DNA of 17,240 nt from JBGTCY01 sp041748615 (GTDB taxonomy: Bacteria > Bacteroidota > Bacteroidia > Chitinophagales > CAIOSU01): positions 1 through 17,240 of the forward strand of contig JBGTCY010000021.1 in the NCBI GenBank assembly GCA_041748615.1, in the 5' to 3' direction. The notes below the pieces were generated by a model. It searched no databases. It was not told the origin of the DNA and saw only the letters and a program-made list of their open reading frames with translations. The translations under genes were made by a program, and so were the position numbers. Numbering within the stretch: the stretch's first letter is position 1; each line of letters opens with the position of its first letter. Shown here in pieces: positions 7,965-15,343 of this stretch.

Positions 7965-8606
7965 ATGAAATTACTCATTGAACTTCCTTATCTCGGCTCT
8001 GTTTCCTGGTATCTTGCAGCGTTGCGTTACAGGCATGTTGTTATTGAAGCGCATGAAAACTTTGAAAAATCAACCTATCGCAACCGCTGTCATATTACCG
8101 GACCTGACGGACTTTTAAGACTGTCCATTCCGCTGGAACATGGCAGGGGACAACGCTCAAAATATAAAGACATCAAAATTTCTAATGAATACAACTGGCA
8201 GAAAAATCATTGGAGCGGGTTCTGCGCCTGCTATAGAAGTTCGCCTTTTTTTGAATTTTATGAACACCATTTTCATCCTTTTTATCATCAGCAGTTTGAT
8301 TTTTTGTTTGACTATAACCGGCAATTGATGGAATTGATGTTTCAGCTTTTGAATGTATCACTTCAGATTGAATATTCAAGTGAATATACAGATAATCCAC
8401 CGGAAGATGTGATGGATTTTCGTTCGGTCATTCTGCCGCAACTGCCCCGCTTTGATGCGCAGGCTGTTCAATACCGCCAGGTTTTTCAGGAAAGAACGGG
8501 ATTCATTCAGGATGCCTGCATTGTTGACTTATTGTTTAATGAAGGTCCACGAGCCGGAGAAAAACTTGATGCAGTATTGGAAAAACAAGTGAATCCGGAG
8601 TCTTAA
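7965..8606 (+). CDS. WbqC-like family protein
   Basis: A 213-residue cytoplasmic protein matching the WbqC-like family: the N-terminal ELPYLGSVSWYLAAL segment, HENFEKSTYRNRCHITGPDG (about 28-47), then LSIPLEHG, and an aromatic/His-rich region with HWSGFCACYRSSPFFEFYEHHF. Family members occur in O-antigen and other glycan clusters and are often annotated by association; the reaction has not been settled. Here it is divergent from an envelope operon that contains a glycosyltransferase, which fits a glycan-related role but does not prove it. Start ATG at 7965 gives the family-typical N-terminus. Confidence 0.8.
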   Translation: MKLLIELPYLGSVSWYLAALRYRHVVIEAHENFEKSTYRNRCHITGPDGLLRLSIPLEHGRGQRSKYKDIKISNEYNWQKNHWSGFCACYRSSPFFEFYEHHFHPFYHQQFDFLFDYNRQLMELMFQLLNVSLQIEYSSEYTDNPPEDVMDFRSVILPQLPRFDAQAVQYRQVFQERTGFIQDACIVDLLFNEGPRAGEKLDAVLEKQVNPES

Positions 8607-8692
8607 CAGCAAATTATTTCTTGAGTTAATCAATATCAATCAATGCAAAAAATGGAAATGCTATTTTTCGCCCTCAAAAAAGAATCGTTGCA

Positions 8693-9823
8693 ATGGCGAA
8701 GGACAACTTCAAAACCGGTCTTTCAACAATTTCCGGAGGTTCAGTTGTTAATATTTTAAAAATATTTAACGAAAATTCAATTGAAAGCGGTTATCGTTTA
8801 AGAGCGCTCAACTCCATTTTATTCAGTTTGATTTCGCAGCCCTTCAGGTGGTGGGAACATCTGCGGTATGACAAAATAATCGAAAACTACAGGATTGAAA
8901 AACCTCCGGTTTTTATTTTAGGTCATTGGCGAAGCGGAACAACACATTTGCATAATATCCTCTGCAAAGACCCCAAAATGAGTTTCGTGACAACCTACCA
9001 GGGCGTATTCCCTGAATTTCATTTGGGCAGCAGTTGGTTGTTCAAAACTTTCATGAAATTGATGATGCCGAAAAAAAGAGCGTCAGACAATGTGGAGTTA
9101 GGCGCTGATTTTCCCCAGGAAGAAGAGTTCGCACTGGGAAATATGAACCCCTATGGCTTTTACAACTTTTGGTATTTCCCCTCAAAAACACAATTATATT
9201 ATCAATATTATATTGAATTTGAAGGTGTCAGTTCTTCCGTGAAACAGAGATGGAAAAATGATTATATCCGGTTAGCGAAAAAATCACTCATCAGCACGGG
9301 AGGGAAGAGATTTATTTCAAAAAATCCCCCGCATACCGGCAGAATCAAAACACTCTTGGAAATGTTTCCGGATGCGCGCTTTATTCATATTTATCGGAAC
9401 CCGGTGACTATTTTTATTTCTACAAAAAAATTAATTCAGACTACGATGTCTACTTTGCAGTTTGAAGATATCAGCGAAAGCGTGATAGAAGAAAATATTT
9501 TTTGGATTTATGAAAAAATTATGAAGGCATATTTGCAGGATAAAGAATTGATACCTGCCGGAAATTTAATTGAAATTCGTTTTGAAGATTTTGAAAAAAA
9601 TACATTGACCGAATTGGAAAGAATTTACAGCGAAATCGCATTACCGGATTTTGAGCGGCTACAACCAATTTTCAGAGATTATATCAACGCGCAAAAAAGC
9701 TACGAAAAGAATCAATACAAAATAACCCGCTCACTGGTGGATAAAATTACCACCCGTTGGAATTTCGCGATGGAGGCATGGAATTATTCTTTGCCGGATA
9801 ACCTTGAAATCATAGACGGCTGA
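8693..9823 (+). CDS. PAPS-dependent sulfotransferase family protein
   Basis: A 376-residue enzyme of the Sulfotransfer_3 type, which moves a sulfuryl group from PAPS to an acceptor. The 5'-phosphosulfate loop is GHWRSGTT (77-84) after PPVFIL. The 3'-phosphate motif is RFIHIYRNPVTIFIST (229-244) with Arg235. FISKNPPHTGRI (207-218) precedes it, as in the family. There is no signal peptide; a hydrophobic stretch near 40-55 could allow membrane association. The acceptor (sulfolipid, glycan or small molecule) cannot be read from the sequence. The gene lies 25 bp before the class IV aminotransferase and they may be cotranscribed. A TATTTTTC box at 8662-8669 is a weak promoter candidate. Confidence 0.88.
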   Translation: MAKDNFKTGLSTISGGSVVNILKIFNENSIESGYRLRALNSILFSLISQPFRWWEHLRYDKIIENYRIEKPPVFILGHWRSGTTHLHNILCKDPKMSFVTTYQGVFPEFHLGSSWLFKTFMKLMMPKKRASDNVELGADFPQEEEFALGNMNPYGFYNFWYFPSKTQLYYQYYIEFEGVSSSVKQRWKNDYIRLAKKSLISTGGKRFISKNPPHTGRIKTLLEMFPDARFIHIYRNPVTIFISTKKLIQTTMSTLQFEDISESVIEENIFWIYEKIMKAYLQDKELIPAGNLIEIRFEDFEKNTLTELERIYSEIALPDFERLQPIFRDYINAQKSYEKNQYKITRSLVDKITTRWNFAMEAWNYSLPDNLEIIDG

Positions 9824-9848
9824 TCCAGCCGGGAAAAAAATTTCTTCC

Positions 9849-10691
9849 TTGCGCCTCATTAACATCAACGGAAATATTCAAAGTGAAAACCTGCACGCGC
9901 TGCATAGCTGGAACCGTTCTTTTCATTATGGTGACGGGTTGTTTGAAACGATTGTAATTCACCGTCAATCACTGCCTTTTTTTGAATTGCACTGGAACAG
10001 ATTAACTGCGGGGGCTGAGATGTTGTCATTGGACATTCCAGCCGGTTTCACGAAACATTTTTTTAAAGATACCATTCTCGAACTGGTAGCATTAAATTAC
10101 ATCAACGGAAATGCCGCTGCCCGTTTGACGCTTTTCCGTGAAGGAAAAGGCAAATACACACCTGATGAACTCCGAGCCGGATTTGTGATTGAAGTAGAGC
10201 CGTTGTCGGATGAACTTTTCAAACTGAATGAAAAAGGATTGACTCTGGGCATTTACCCTGATTTATACAAATACCCGGACAAACTTTCGAATTTCAAAAC
10301 GTGCAATTCTCTGATTTACATCCTTGCAGCCATTTACAAATCCAAAAACAGATGGGATGATTGTGTTATTCTGAACACTGGCTTAAATATCTGTGAAGCA
10401 ACTTCTTCAAATCTTTTTTTGGTGAAACAAAATCAAATCATTACACCTGCTTTGCAGGAAGGATGTGTTGACGGGGTGATGAGAAAATTTGTGATTGAAC
10501 TGGCACAAAATTGCAATCTCACCGTCAGTCAAGCTTCTATTTCATCAGAAGAACTGCGGGAAGCCGATGAAATTTTTCTGACCAATGCCATCAACGGTAT
10601 TCGTTGGGTCGGAAATTATGGGAGCAAACAACTGCAAAATAAAGTGGCGTCTGAACTTTCAGAAAAACTAAGACAGGAAATTATTGTTTGA
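9849..10691 (+). CDS. Class IV aminotransferase (PabC-like aminodeoxychorismate lyase or related)
   Basis: A 280-residue fold-type IV PLP enzyme. It shows the N-terminal INGN and RSFHYGDGLFETIVIH (about 24-39), the PLP-lysine segment LSNFKTCNSLIYILA, and the cofactor-phosphate/substrate region CEATSSNLFLV...ITPALQEGCVDGVMRK. Length is closer to PabC (folate biosynthesis) or D-amino-acid aminotransferase than to IlvE, so I favour a PabC-like role at moderate confidence. The start must be TTG at 9849 (or ATT at 9840): no ATG exists before residue 59 and the conserved N-terminus begins immediately. It follows the sulfotransferase by 25 bp. Confidence 0.82.
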   Translation: MRLININGNIQSENLHALHSWNRSFHYGDGLFETIVIHRQSLPFFELHWNRLTAGAEMLSLDIPAGFTKHFFKDTILELVALNYINGNAAARLTLFREGKGKYTPDELRAGFVIEVEPLSDELFKLNEKGLTLGIYPDLYKYPDKLSNFKTCNSLIYILAAIYKSKNRWDDCVILNTGLNICEATSSNLFLVKQNQIITPALQEGCVDGVMRKFVIELAQNCNLTVSQASISSEELREADEIFLTNAINGIRWVGNYGSKQLQNKVASELSEKLRQEIIV

Positions 10692-10724
10692 AGTGTTTAG
10701 TACTTGAAAAAATATAAAAAAAGT

Positions 10725-10823
10725 CGTCATTGCGAGGGAATGATTGTTTTGAGCGAATGCCATTCCCGAAGCAATCCCCTGTTAGATGAGGATTGCTTCG
10801 CTCGTTCCTCGCTCGCAATGACG
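10725..10823 (-). repeat. Palindromic interspersed repeat, copy 2 (inverted relative to copy 1)
   Basis: A 99-bp element with perfect arms CGTCATTGCGAG (10725-10736) and CTCGCAATGACG (10812-10823). Its reverse complement aligns end to end with copy 1 at 3204-3300 with few differences: both contain GAGGAACGA, GAAGCAATCC, GATTGCTTC and GGAATGGCATTCGCTCA in order. It occupies the gap between the aminotransferase and photolyase genes and could form a hairpin that ends transcription of the former. It also supplies the false N-terminal extension of the photolyase frame. Confidence 0.85.
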
Positions 10824-10858
10824 AATATATCGCGCCTAATAAACAGCCGAAAATATTC

Positions 10859-12172
10859 ATGAAAAATCCCGTCAGCATTTTTTGGTTCAGGCGCGACCTC
10901 CGGCTGGGTGACAACGCGGGTTTATTTCATGCATTAAAGAATGGATTTCCCGTGCTGCCCGTTTTTATTTTTGATACCAACATTTTAGACAAGTTAGAAG
11001 ACAAAGCCGACAGGCGGGTTGCTTTTATTCACCTTGCATTGGAAGATTTACAAAAACAACTTCAGGATATTGGAAGTACTTTATTGGTAAAATATGGCGA
11101 TCCAGAACAAATCTGGCACGAACTGATTCAGGAGTTTGAGATTAAAGCGGTTTTTTCCAATCGCGATTATGAGCCATATGGAATGCAGCGCGATAAACTC
11201 ATCGCGGAAATGCTGCAACAGCAAGGTATTGAATTTCATTCTTTCAAGGACATCGTGATTTTCGAGCGTGACGAAGTTTTAAAAGATAACGGTAAACCCT
11301 ATACTGTTTATACTCCTTACAGCAGGCGTTGGAAAGCGAATCTGAAACCAGAAAATTTACAATCATTTGATAACGGAAAATTCTTTTCTAACTTTTTCAA
11401 AACTTCACCATTACAATTACCTTTATTGGAAAGTATGGGATTCGCGAATTTTTCTGCCGAGGAAATTCCCTCTTCAACTGTCAGTGACGCTCTGATTGAA
11501 AATTATGGTGAAACCCGTGACATTCCGGGAATTCAGGGAACTTCACGACTTGGTGTTCACCTTCGATTTGGGACAATCAGTATTCGTGAACTAACAAGCA
11601 CGGCTTCAGCATTAAGTGAAAAGTTTTTGAACGAACTTATCTGGCGGGATTTTTACCAGATGATTCTGTTTCATTTTCCCCATGTCACAGAGCGGGCTTT
11701 CAAGCCCGAATATGACCGTATAGAATGGAACAATGATGAAGAGCATTTTATTTGCTGGCAGCAGGGAAAAACCGGCTACCCGATAGTGGATGCAGGAATG
11801 CGCGAGTTGAACGCCACCGGATACATGCACAACAGGGTGCGTATGATTACCGCGAGTTTTCTCACCAAGCATCTGCTGATTGACTGGCGTTGGGGCGAAG
11901 CATATTTTGTAAAAAAACTACTGGATTTTGAACTTGCATCCAACAATGGCGGGTGGCAGTGGGCGGCAAGCACCGGTTGTGATGCCGCGCCTTACTTCAG
12001 GATTTTTAATCCATCCCTGCAAACACAGAAGTTTGACCCGAAACTAACCTACATCAAACATTGGGTTCCAGAATGGAACACTCCTGAATATCCAATACCT
12101 CTTGTCAATCATGAGAAAGCCCGAGAGCGGGCATTAAAAGTTTACAAAGCAGGTCTTTCAAAGAATCGCTGA
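10859..12172 (+). CDS. phrB: Deoxyribodipyrimidine photolyase (class I CPD photolyase)
   Basis: A 437-residue flavoenzyme that repairs cyclobutane pyrimidine dimers using light. The N-terminal antenna domain starts with VSIFWFRRDLRLGDNAGL (5-22). FAD-domain motifs are TSRLGVHLRFGTIS (228-241), ELIWRDFY (259-266), KTGYPIVDAGMRELNATGYM (304-323) and SNNGGWQWAASTGCDAAPYF (361-380). By alignment from memory with E. coli PhrB, the electron-transfer tryptophans are Trp290, Trp343 and Trp366 (spacings 53 and 23 preserved), and the flavin-facing Asn is Asn362, which fits a repair enzyme rather than a plant-type cryptochrome. A longer frame to an ATG at 10793 exists, but those 22 residues are encoded largely by the palindromic repeat, so the ATG at 10859 is chosen. 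The ECF sigma and CrtI genes follow. Confidence 0.93.
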   Translation: MKNPVSIFWFRRDLRLGDNAGLFHALKNGFPVLPVFIFDTNILDKLEDKADRRVAFIHLALEDLQKQLQDIGSTLLVKYGDPEQIWHELIQEFEIKAVFSNRDYEPYGMQRDKLIAEMLQQQGIEFHSFKDIVIFERDEVLKDNGKPYTVYTPYSRRWKANLKPENLQSFDNGKFFSNFFKTSPLQLPLLESMGFANFSAEEIPSSTVSDALIENYGETRDIPGIQGTSRLGVHLRFGTISIRELTSTASALSEKFLNELIWRDFYQMILFHFPHVTERAFKPEYDRIEWNNDEEHFICWQQGKTGYPIVDAGMRELNATGYMHNRVRMITASFLTKHLLIDWRWGEAYFVKKLLDFELASNNGGWQWAASTGCDAAPYFRIFNPSLQTQKFDPKLTYIKHWVPEWNTPEYPIPLVNHEKARERALKVYKAGLSKNR

Positions 12173-12330
12173 CTTTACCTTTCCCCCAATAAATCATCTT
12201 TTTCTTCAAAGCCTTTACTGTCAATGGTTCGGGATGCTTATGCACGTGATTAAAATTTAGTGTTTATAAGTTTTTAACAAAAATTAAACAGAAATATATC
12301 ATCACCCTTGTTTGTTTCATTTATTTGTTT

Positions 12331-12338
12331 TAGTATTG
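12331..12338 (+). promoter_or_regulatory. Possible -7 promoter element of the ECF sigma gene
   Basis: TAGTATTG differs by one base from TAnnTTTG and lies 20 bp before the ATG at 12359. TTTG and TTG motifs occur upstream around 12307-12314. The match is weak, and an ECF-type autoregulated promoter is an alternative. Confidence 0.28.
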
Positions 12339-12358
12339 TATCATAAAACATAAACAAA

Positions 12359-12862
12359 ATGGAAACATTAAAATTTGAACAGGAAGTCCTTAGCGCACGT
12401 CAGATGCTCTTTGGTAAAGCATTAATGCTCTTAAAGGATTCAGAACGGGCAAGAGACATTGTTCAAGATACCATCCTGAAAGCCTTAACAAACAAGGATA
12501 AATTCAGGGATGATACCAACCTCAGAGGATGGCTCTACACCATTTTGAAAAATACCTTCATTAATGATTACAACAGAAGAGCTAAACACCCCACGTATTT
12601 AAGAGATACTTACACAGATGCTTTTTTAGGCGCGGAGCGCCAGGTGGAGCGCAATCAGGGTATTTCAAAAATCACGATGGATGAAATTCAGTTGCAGCTT
12701 TCAAAGCTTGATGTAAAATATTCCAAGCCTTTCATGATGCACTATGAAGGATTCAAGTATGAGGAAATCGCGGAAGAAATGCAGTTGCCGCTCGGCACCG
12801 TAAAAACCCGCATCCACAAGGCGCGCACTATGTTGCAGGAAGCGCTGAAAGATTTACGTTGA
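12359..12862 (+). CDS. ECF-type RNA polymerase sigma factor
   Basis: A 167-residue sigma-70 family protein with only regions 2 and 4. Region 2 (about 8-75) includes SERARDIVQDTILKAL and the -10-recognition helix LRGWLYTILKNTFINDYNRR. Region 4 (about 105-167) is a helix-turn-helix, YEEIAEEMQLPLGTVKTRIHKARTML, that reads the -35. No anti-sigma gene is adjacent, so activity may be controlled by its own transcription or by an unlinked partner. It sits between photolyase and crtI on the same strand, and in several bacterial groups ECF factors control carotenoid and light-stress genes; that role is inferred from context. Confidence 0.92.
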   Translation: METLKFEQEVLSARQMLFGKALMLLKDSERARDIVQDTILKALTNKDKFRDDTNLRGWLYTILKNTFINDYNRRAKHPTYLRDTYTDAFLGAERQVERNQGISKITMDEIQLQLSKLDVKYSKPFMMHYEGFKYEEIAEEMQLPLGTVKTRIHKARTMLQEALKDLR

Positions 12863-12903
12863 TTTTTTAAACAATCTGTTGCATCTGCTCAAACTATTTC
12901 CCA

Positions 12904-12933
12904 TTTGAGTTGTTGAAATGTCGCTTACTTTTG
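12904..12933 (+). promoter_or_regulatory. Promoter of the crtI-like gene
   Basis: TTTG at 12904-12907, an 18-bp spacer and an exact TACTTTTG (TAnnTTTG) at 12926-12933. The inferred start is near 12938, with a leader of about 17 nt. It looks like a housekeeping-sigma promoter, so the adjacent ECF factor may not be the only one to transcribe crtI. Confidence 0.5.
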
Positions 12934-12954
12934 AAGACAGGTTGAATAAAAATC

Positions 12955-14445
12955 ATGCGTAAAAAAGCAGTTATTATCGGTTCGGGAATGGGAGGATTGG
13001 CGACAGCCCTCCGTCTTTCTTCGAAGGGTTATGATGTAGAGATTATAGAAAAATATCACAGCGCGGGCGGTCGCCTCAACCTGTTGCAAAAAGAGGGATT
13101 CACGTTTGACACGGGTCCCTCTTTTTTTAGTATGAGTTATGAGTTTGATGAATTATTTCGCTCCTGCAATATTCCTAATCCGCTCGAATTTGAAGAACTG
13201 AACCCCATCTACCGCGTTTATTTCCGCGACAGTCAGCGTCACTTCGATATTTATAAAAACTTAGACCGGCTCACAAAAGAGTTTGAGCAGATTGAGCCGC
13301 ACTTCCGAAAAGCTATTGATAAATATTTAAAAAAAGCGGGACAGATTTTTCACGATACGGAACATCGAATCGTCAAACATAACTACACGGGCAAGTTTGA
13401 TTACCTTTTACAATTATTGAAAGTTCCTGTTAAACATCTGCCTTACCTCATGGATAACATGTGGGGCAACCTTGAAAAACATTTTAAATCGGAGGAGGCA
13501 AAAGTGATTTTTTCACTCGTTGCTTTTTTTATCGGCTCCACCCCGTTTCGCACTCCGGCTGTTTACAGTTTGTTGAATTATACCGAATTGATTCATGACG
13601 GATATTGGAATGTGAAAGGAGGAATGTATGAAATCGTGAGACAGATAAACAAATTGCTTGAAGCGCGCGGAGTTAAGTTTCATTTTGATGCCGAGATAGT
13701 GAGCTATGAAACAGAGCACAAAAAATTCACAGCCGTGAAAGACCGGCAGGGAAGAACATGGAAAGCTGATGTGTTTGTGGTGAATGCGGATGCCGCAGCT
13801 TTTCGCGGTAAAATTCTGAAGCGTGAAAAATACAGTGAGAAAAATCTCGATAAAATGGACTGGACGCTGGCGCCTTTCACGATTTATCTTGGATTAAACA
13901 CGAAGTTAGACAATCTGGTACATCACAATTATTTCCTGGGCGATAATTTCCGCGACTATGCGAAAACGATTTTTACTTCTACGGACAGTCCTCAAAAACC
14001 CTACTACTACGTGAATGTCAGTTCCTACTCGAATCCGGGTTGCGCGCCTGAAGGTTGTGAAAATGTATTTATCCTTTGTCCGGTTCCCGACCTGCGATTC
14101 AAACATGACTGGAGCGACAGTAATCAGTTGGCGGACAATATCATCGCTGATTTTTCACAACGCATCGGAAAAGATTTAAGTGGAAAAATTTTGGTGAAAG
14201 AAATCTGGAATCCTGCCGATTGGGAGGAAAAGTTCAACCTGTATCGTGGCAGTGGCTTGGGCTTGGCACATGGATTAAATCAGGTTGGCGGACTGCGCCC
14301 GTCCAACAAAGATGAAGATTTTGGTAATCTTTATTATGTTGGCGCATCCACCACTCCCGGAACGGGATTGCCGATTGTTGTAATAAGTTCTAAACTTGTA
14401 ACCGACAGAATTATGAAAGATGAATCATCTTTGATTAACGCTTAA
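12955..14445 (+). CDS. crtI: CrtI-family FAD-dependent carotenoid desaturase (phytoene desaturase-like)
   Basis: A 496-residue flavoprotein. The N-terminus has the dinucleotide fold VIIGSGMGGLATALRLSSKG (7-26), the acidic strand end VEIIEK, and GGRLNLLQKEGFTFDTGPS. The C-terminal flavin/carotenoid signature is NLYYVGASTTPGTGLPIVVI, close to the PGAG/PGTGxP signature of bacterial phytoene desaturases. CrtI enzymes introduce double bases of conjugation into phytoene at the membrane; a related role such as CrtD-type desaturation or diapophytoene desaturation cannot be excluded. No phytoene synthase (crtB) lies next to it in this window. It follows the ECF sigma gene by 92 bp with its own promoter, and the cytochrome gene begins 12 bp after its stop codon. 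Confidence 0.85.
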   Translation: MRKKAVIIGSGMGGLATALRLSSKGYDVEIIEKYHSAGGRLNLLQKEGFTFDTGPSFFSMSYEFDELFRSCNIPNPLEFEELNPIYRVYFRDSQRHFDIYKNLDRLTKEFEQIEPHFRKAIDKYLKKAGQIFHDTEHRIVKHNYTGKFDYLLQLLKVPVKHLPYLMDNMWGNLEKHFKSEEAKVIFSLVAFFIGSTPFRTPAVYSLLNYTELIHDGYWNVKGGMYEIVRQINKLLEARGVKFHFDAEIVSYETEHKKFTAVKDRQGRTWKADVFVVNADAAAFRGKILKREKYSEKNLDKMDWTLAPFTIYLGLNTKLDNLVHHNYFLGDNFRDYAKTIFTSTDSPQKPYYYVNVSSYSNPGCAPEGCENVFILCPVPDLRFKHDWSDSNQLADNIIADFSQRIGKDLSGKILVKEIWNPADWEEKFNLYRGSGLGLAHGLNQVGGLRPSNKDEDFGNLYYVGASTTPGTGLPIVVISSKLVTDRIMKDESSLINA

Positions 14446-14457
14446 AATTTAAAATTT

Positions 14458-14997
14458 ATGAACAAATTATCAGGAATTAAAATAGGTGCCCTGTTATTGT
14501 CAATGTTTGCTTTTCTTATTTATGGCTGCTCAGGCGGTGACAGTCAGGAAACTGCAAAAACTGAAAAGAAAACTGAGACGACTGAAAAGAAAAAGAAATT
14601 TGATGAAGACGAAGATGATGCCTCTTTTAAAACTGAAACGAAAGCGGCAATTTATGATGAGTGGCGGGAGCACAAAGGAGTGGGTCCTGTAAAAAGTGTG
14701 ACGCTGGGAGAAGAAATTGACCAAACATTAGTCAGCAAAGGCAAATTGATTTATGAAGAAAAATGCATCGCCTGTCATAAAATTGACAAGCGTTTTGTCG
14801 GTCCGGCTCCAAAGGGAATTTTTGAAAGACGAACTCCTGAGTGGGTGATGAATATGATGATAGACCCGGAAAAAATGGTGAAAGAAGACCCCATTGCCAT
14901 TCAGCTTTTCATTGATTTCAATCGCTCACCGATGACGAATCAGGATATTTCAGAAGAAGACGCTCGCGCGATTCTGGAATATTTCCGGACGATTTAA
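14458..14997 (+). CDS. Lipoprotein c-type cytochrome (first paralogue)
   Basis: A 179-residue monohaem cytochrome c tethered as a lipoprotein. The signal peptide ends at a lipobox LIYGC with Cys24. A charged, Lys/Glu/Asp-rich linker spans about 31-60. The haem-binding motif is CIACH (Cys103, Cys106, His107) and the probable distal ligand is Met159 in SPMT, 52 residues later. It should carry electrons on the periplasmic face or outer membrane. It lies 12 bp behind crtI, so cotranscription is likely, though a functional link is not obvious. The cytochrome at 16823 has the same architecture and motif spacing (KRFVGPAPKGIFERRTPEW here against ERLVGPGWKGVTERRKPAW there), so the two are probably paralogues. 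Confidence 0.92.
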   Translation: MNKLSGIKIGALLLSMFAFLIYGCSGGDSQETAKTEKKTETTEKKKKFDEDEDDASFKTETKAAIYDEWREHKGVGPVKSVTLGEEIDQTLVSKGKLIYEEKCIACHKIDKRFVGPAPKGIFERRTPEWVMNMMIDPEKMVKEDPIAIQLFIDFNRSPMTNQDISEEDARAILEYFRTI

Positions 14998-15047
14998 TTT
15001 TTGCGTTTTGCGCTCTTCAATTTTTTCCGAAACTAAAATTGATTGTT

Positions 15048-15150
15048 ATACCGAAAGTAGTTGAATCTCTGAAGGAATGAAAATTACGCTAGGTTAAAAA
15101 CATATTTTTTTTACCGTTTCATTATTCTAAAATCTGAGATGTTTCGGTAT
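15048..15150 (+). repeat. MITE-like element, left copy
   Basis: A 103-bp non-coding element whose ends are perfect 9-bp inverted repeats, ATACCGAAA (15048-15056) and TTTCGGTAT (15142-15150). Its sequence matches the reverse complement of 16592-16692 at roughly three quarters of positions by hand alignment, best at the ends (24 of the first 28 and 28 of the last 34). No target-site duplication is clear. No transposase is present in the window. Confidence 0.7.
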
Positions 15151-15152
15151 TG

Positions 15153-15203
15153 AGGAATAATTCCTGTGAATTTTTATTTCCTAAAAATTCTTGAACAAGT
15201 TCA
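15153..15203. repeat. Cluster of three small palindromes
   Basis: In order: AGGAATAATTCCT (15153-15165, perfect); GAATTTTTA-TTTCC-TAAAAATTC (15168-15190, 9-bp perfect stem, 5-nt loop); TGAACAAGTTCA (15192-15203, perfect). The middle one could be a weak terminator for the cytochrome transcript; the last could be an operator. Confidence 0.5.
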
Positions 15204-15321
15204 TTAGAACAAACCGGATTTTTTTTGCACGAAGGTAATGCGCTCACATCGCGCAACGCTGCCAATCAACGAAAGACACAGTCGCATGAAAAGAGCGCCA
15301 AAGAATTTATCAATTAGTTGA

Positions 15322-15329
15322 TAGGTTTG
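15322..15329 (+). promoter_or_regulatory. -7 promoter element of the alpha-galactosidase gene
   Basis: TAGGTTTG is an exact TAnnTTTG match ending 14 bp before the ATG at 15344; the leader would be about 10 nt. There is no TTTG at -33, so an activator may be needed. Confidence 0.4.
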
Positions 15330-15343
15330 AAGAAAATTTACGC

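Larger units (their letters stand above)
14998..15343. other. Intergenic region rich in palindromes, upstream of the alpha-galactosidase
   Basis: No gene is supported in these 346 bp. It holds the MITE-like element at 15048-15150, three consecutive small palindromes at 15153-15203 and an exact TAnnTTTG box at 15322-15329. The stretch 15204-15320 shows nothing I recognise. Confidence 0.6.

Noticed and set aside
3119..10701. The 12-mer GAAGTGTTTAGT occurs upstream of both palindromic repeats (3119 and 10690)
   Set aside because: The distances to the repeats differ (73 and 23 bp), the repeat bodies are in opposite orientation, and a few 12-mer matches are expected by chance in a window this size.
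3204..10823. CRISPR-like reading of the palindromic repeats
   Set aside because: Only two dispersed copies, no regular spacers and no cas genes.
10681..10914. Minus-strand 77-codon open frame over the second palindromic repeat
   Set aside because: It is made of the repeat and the first codons of photolyase read backwards; no family features.
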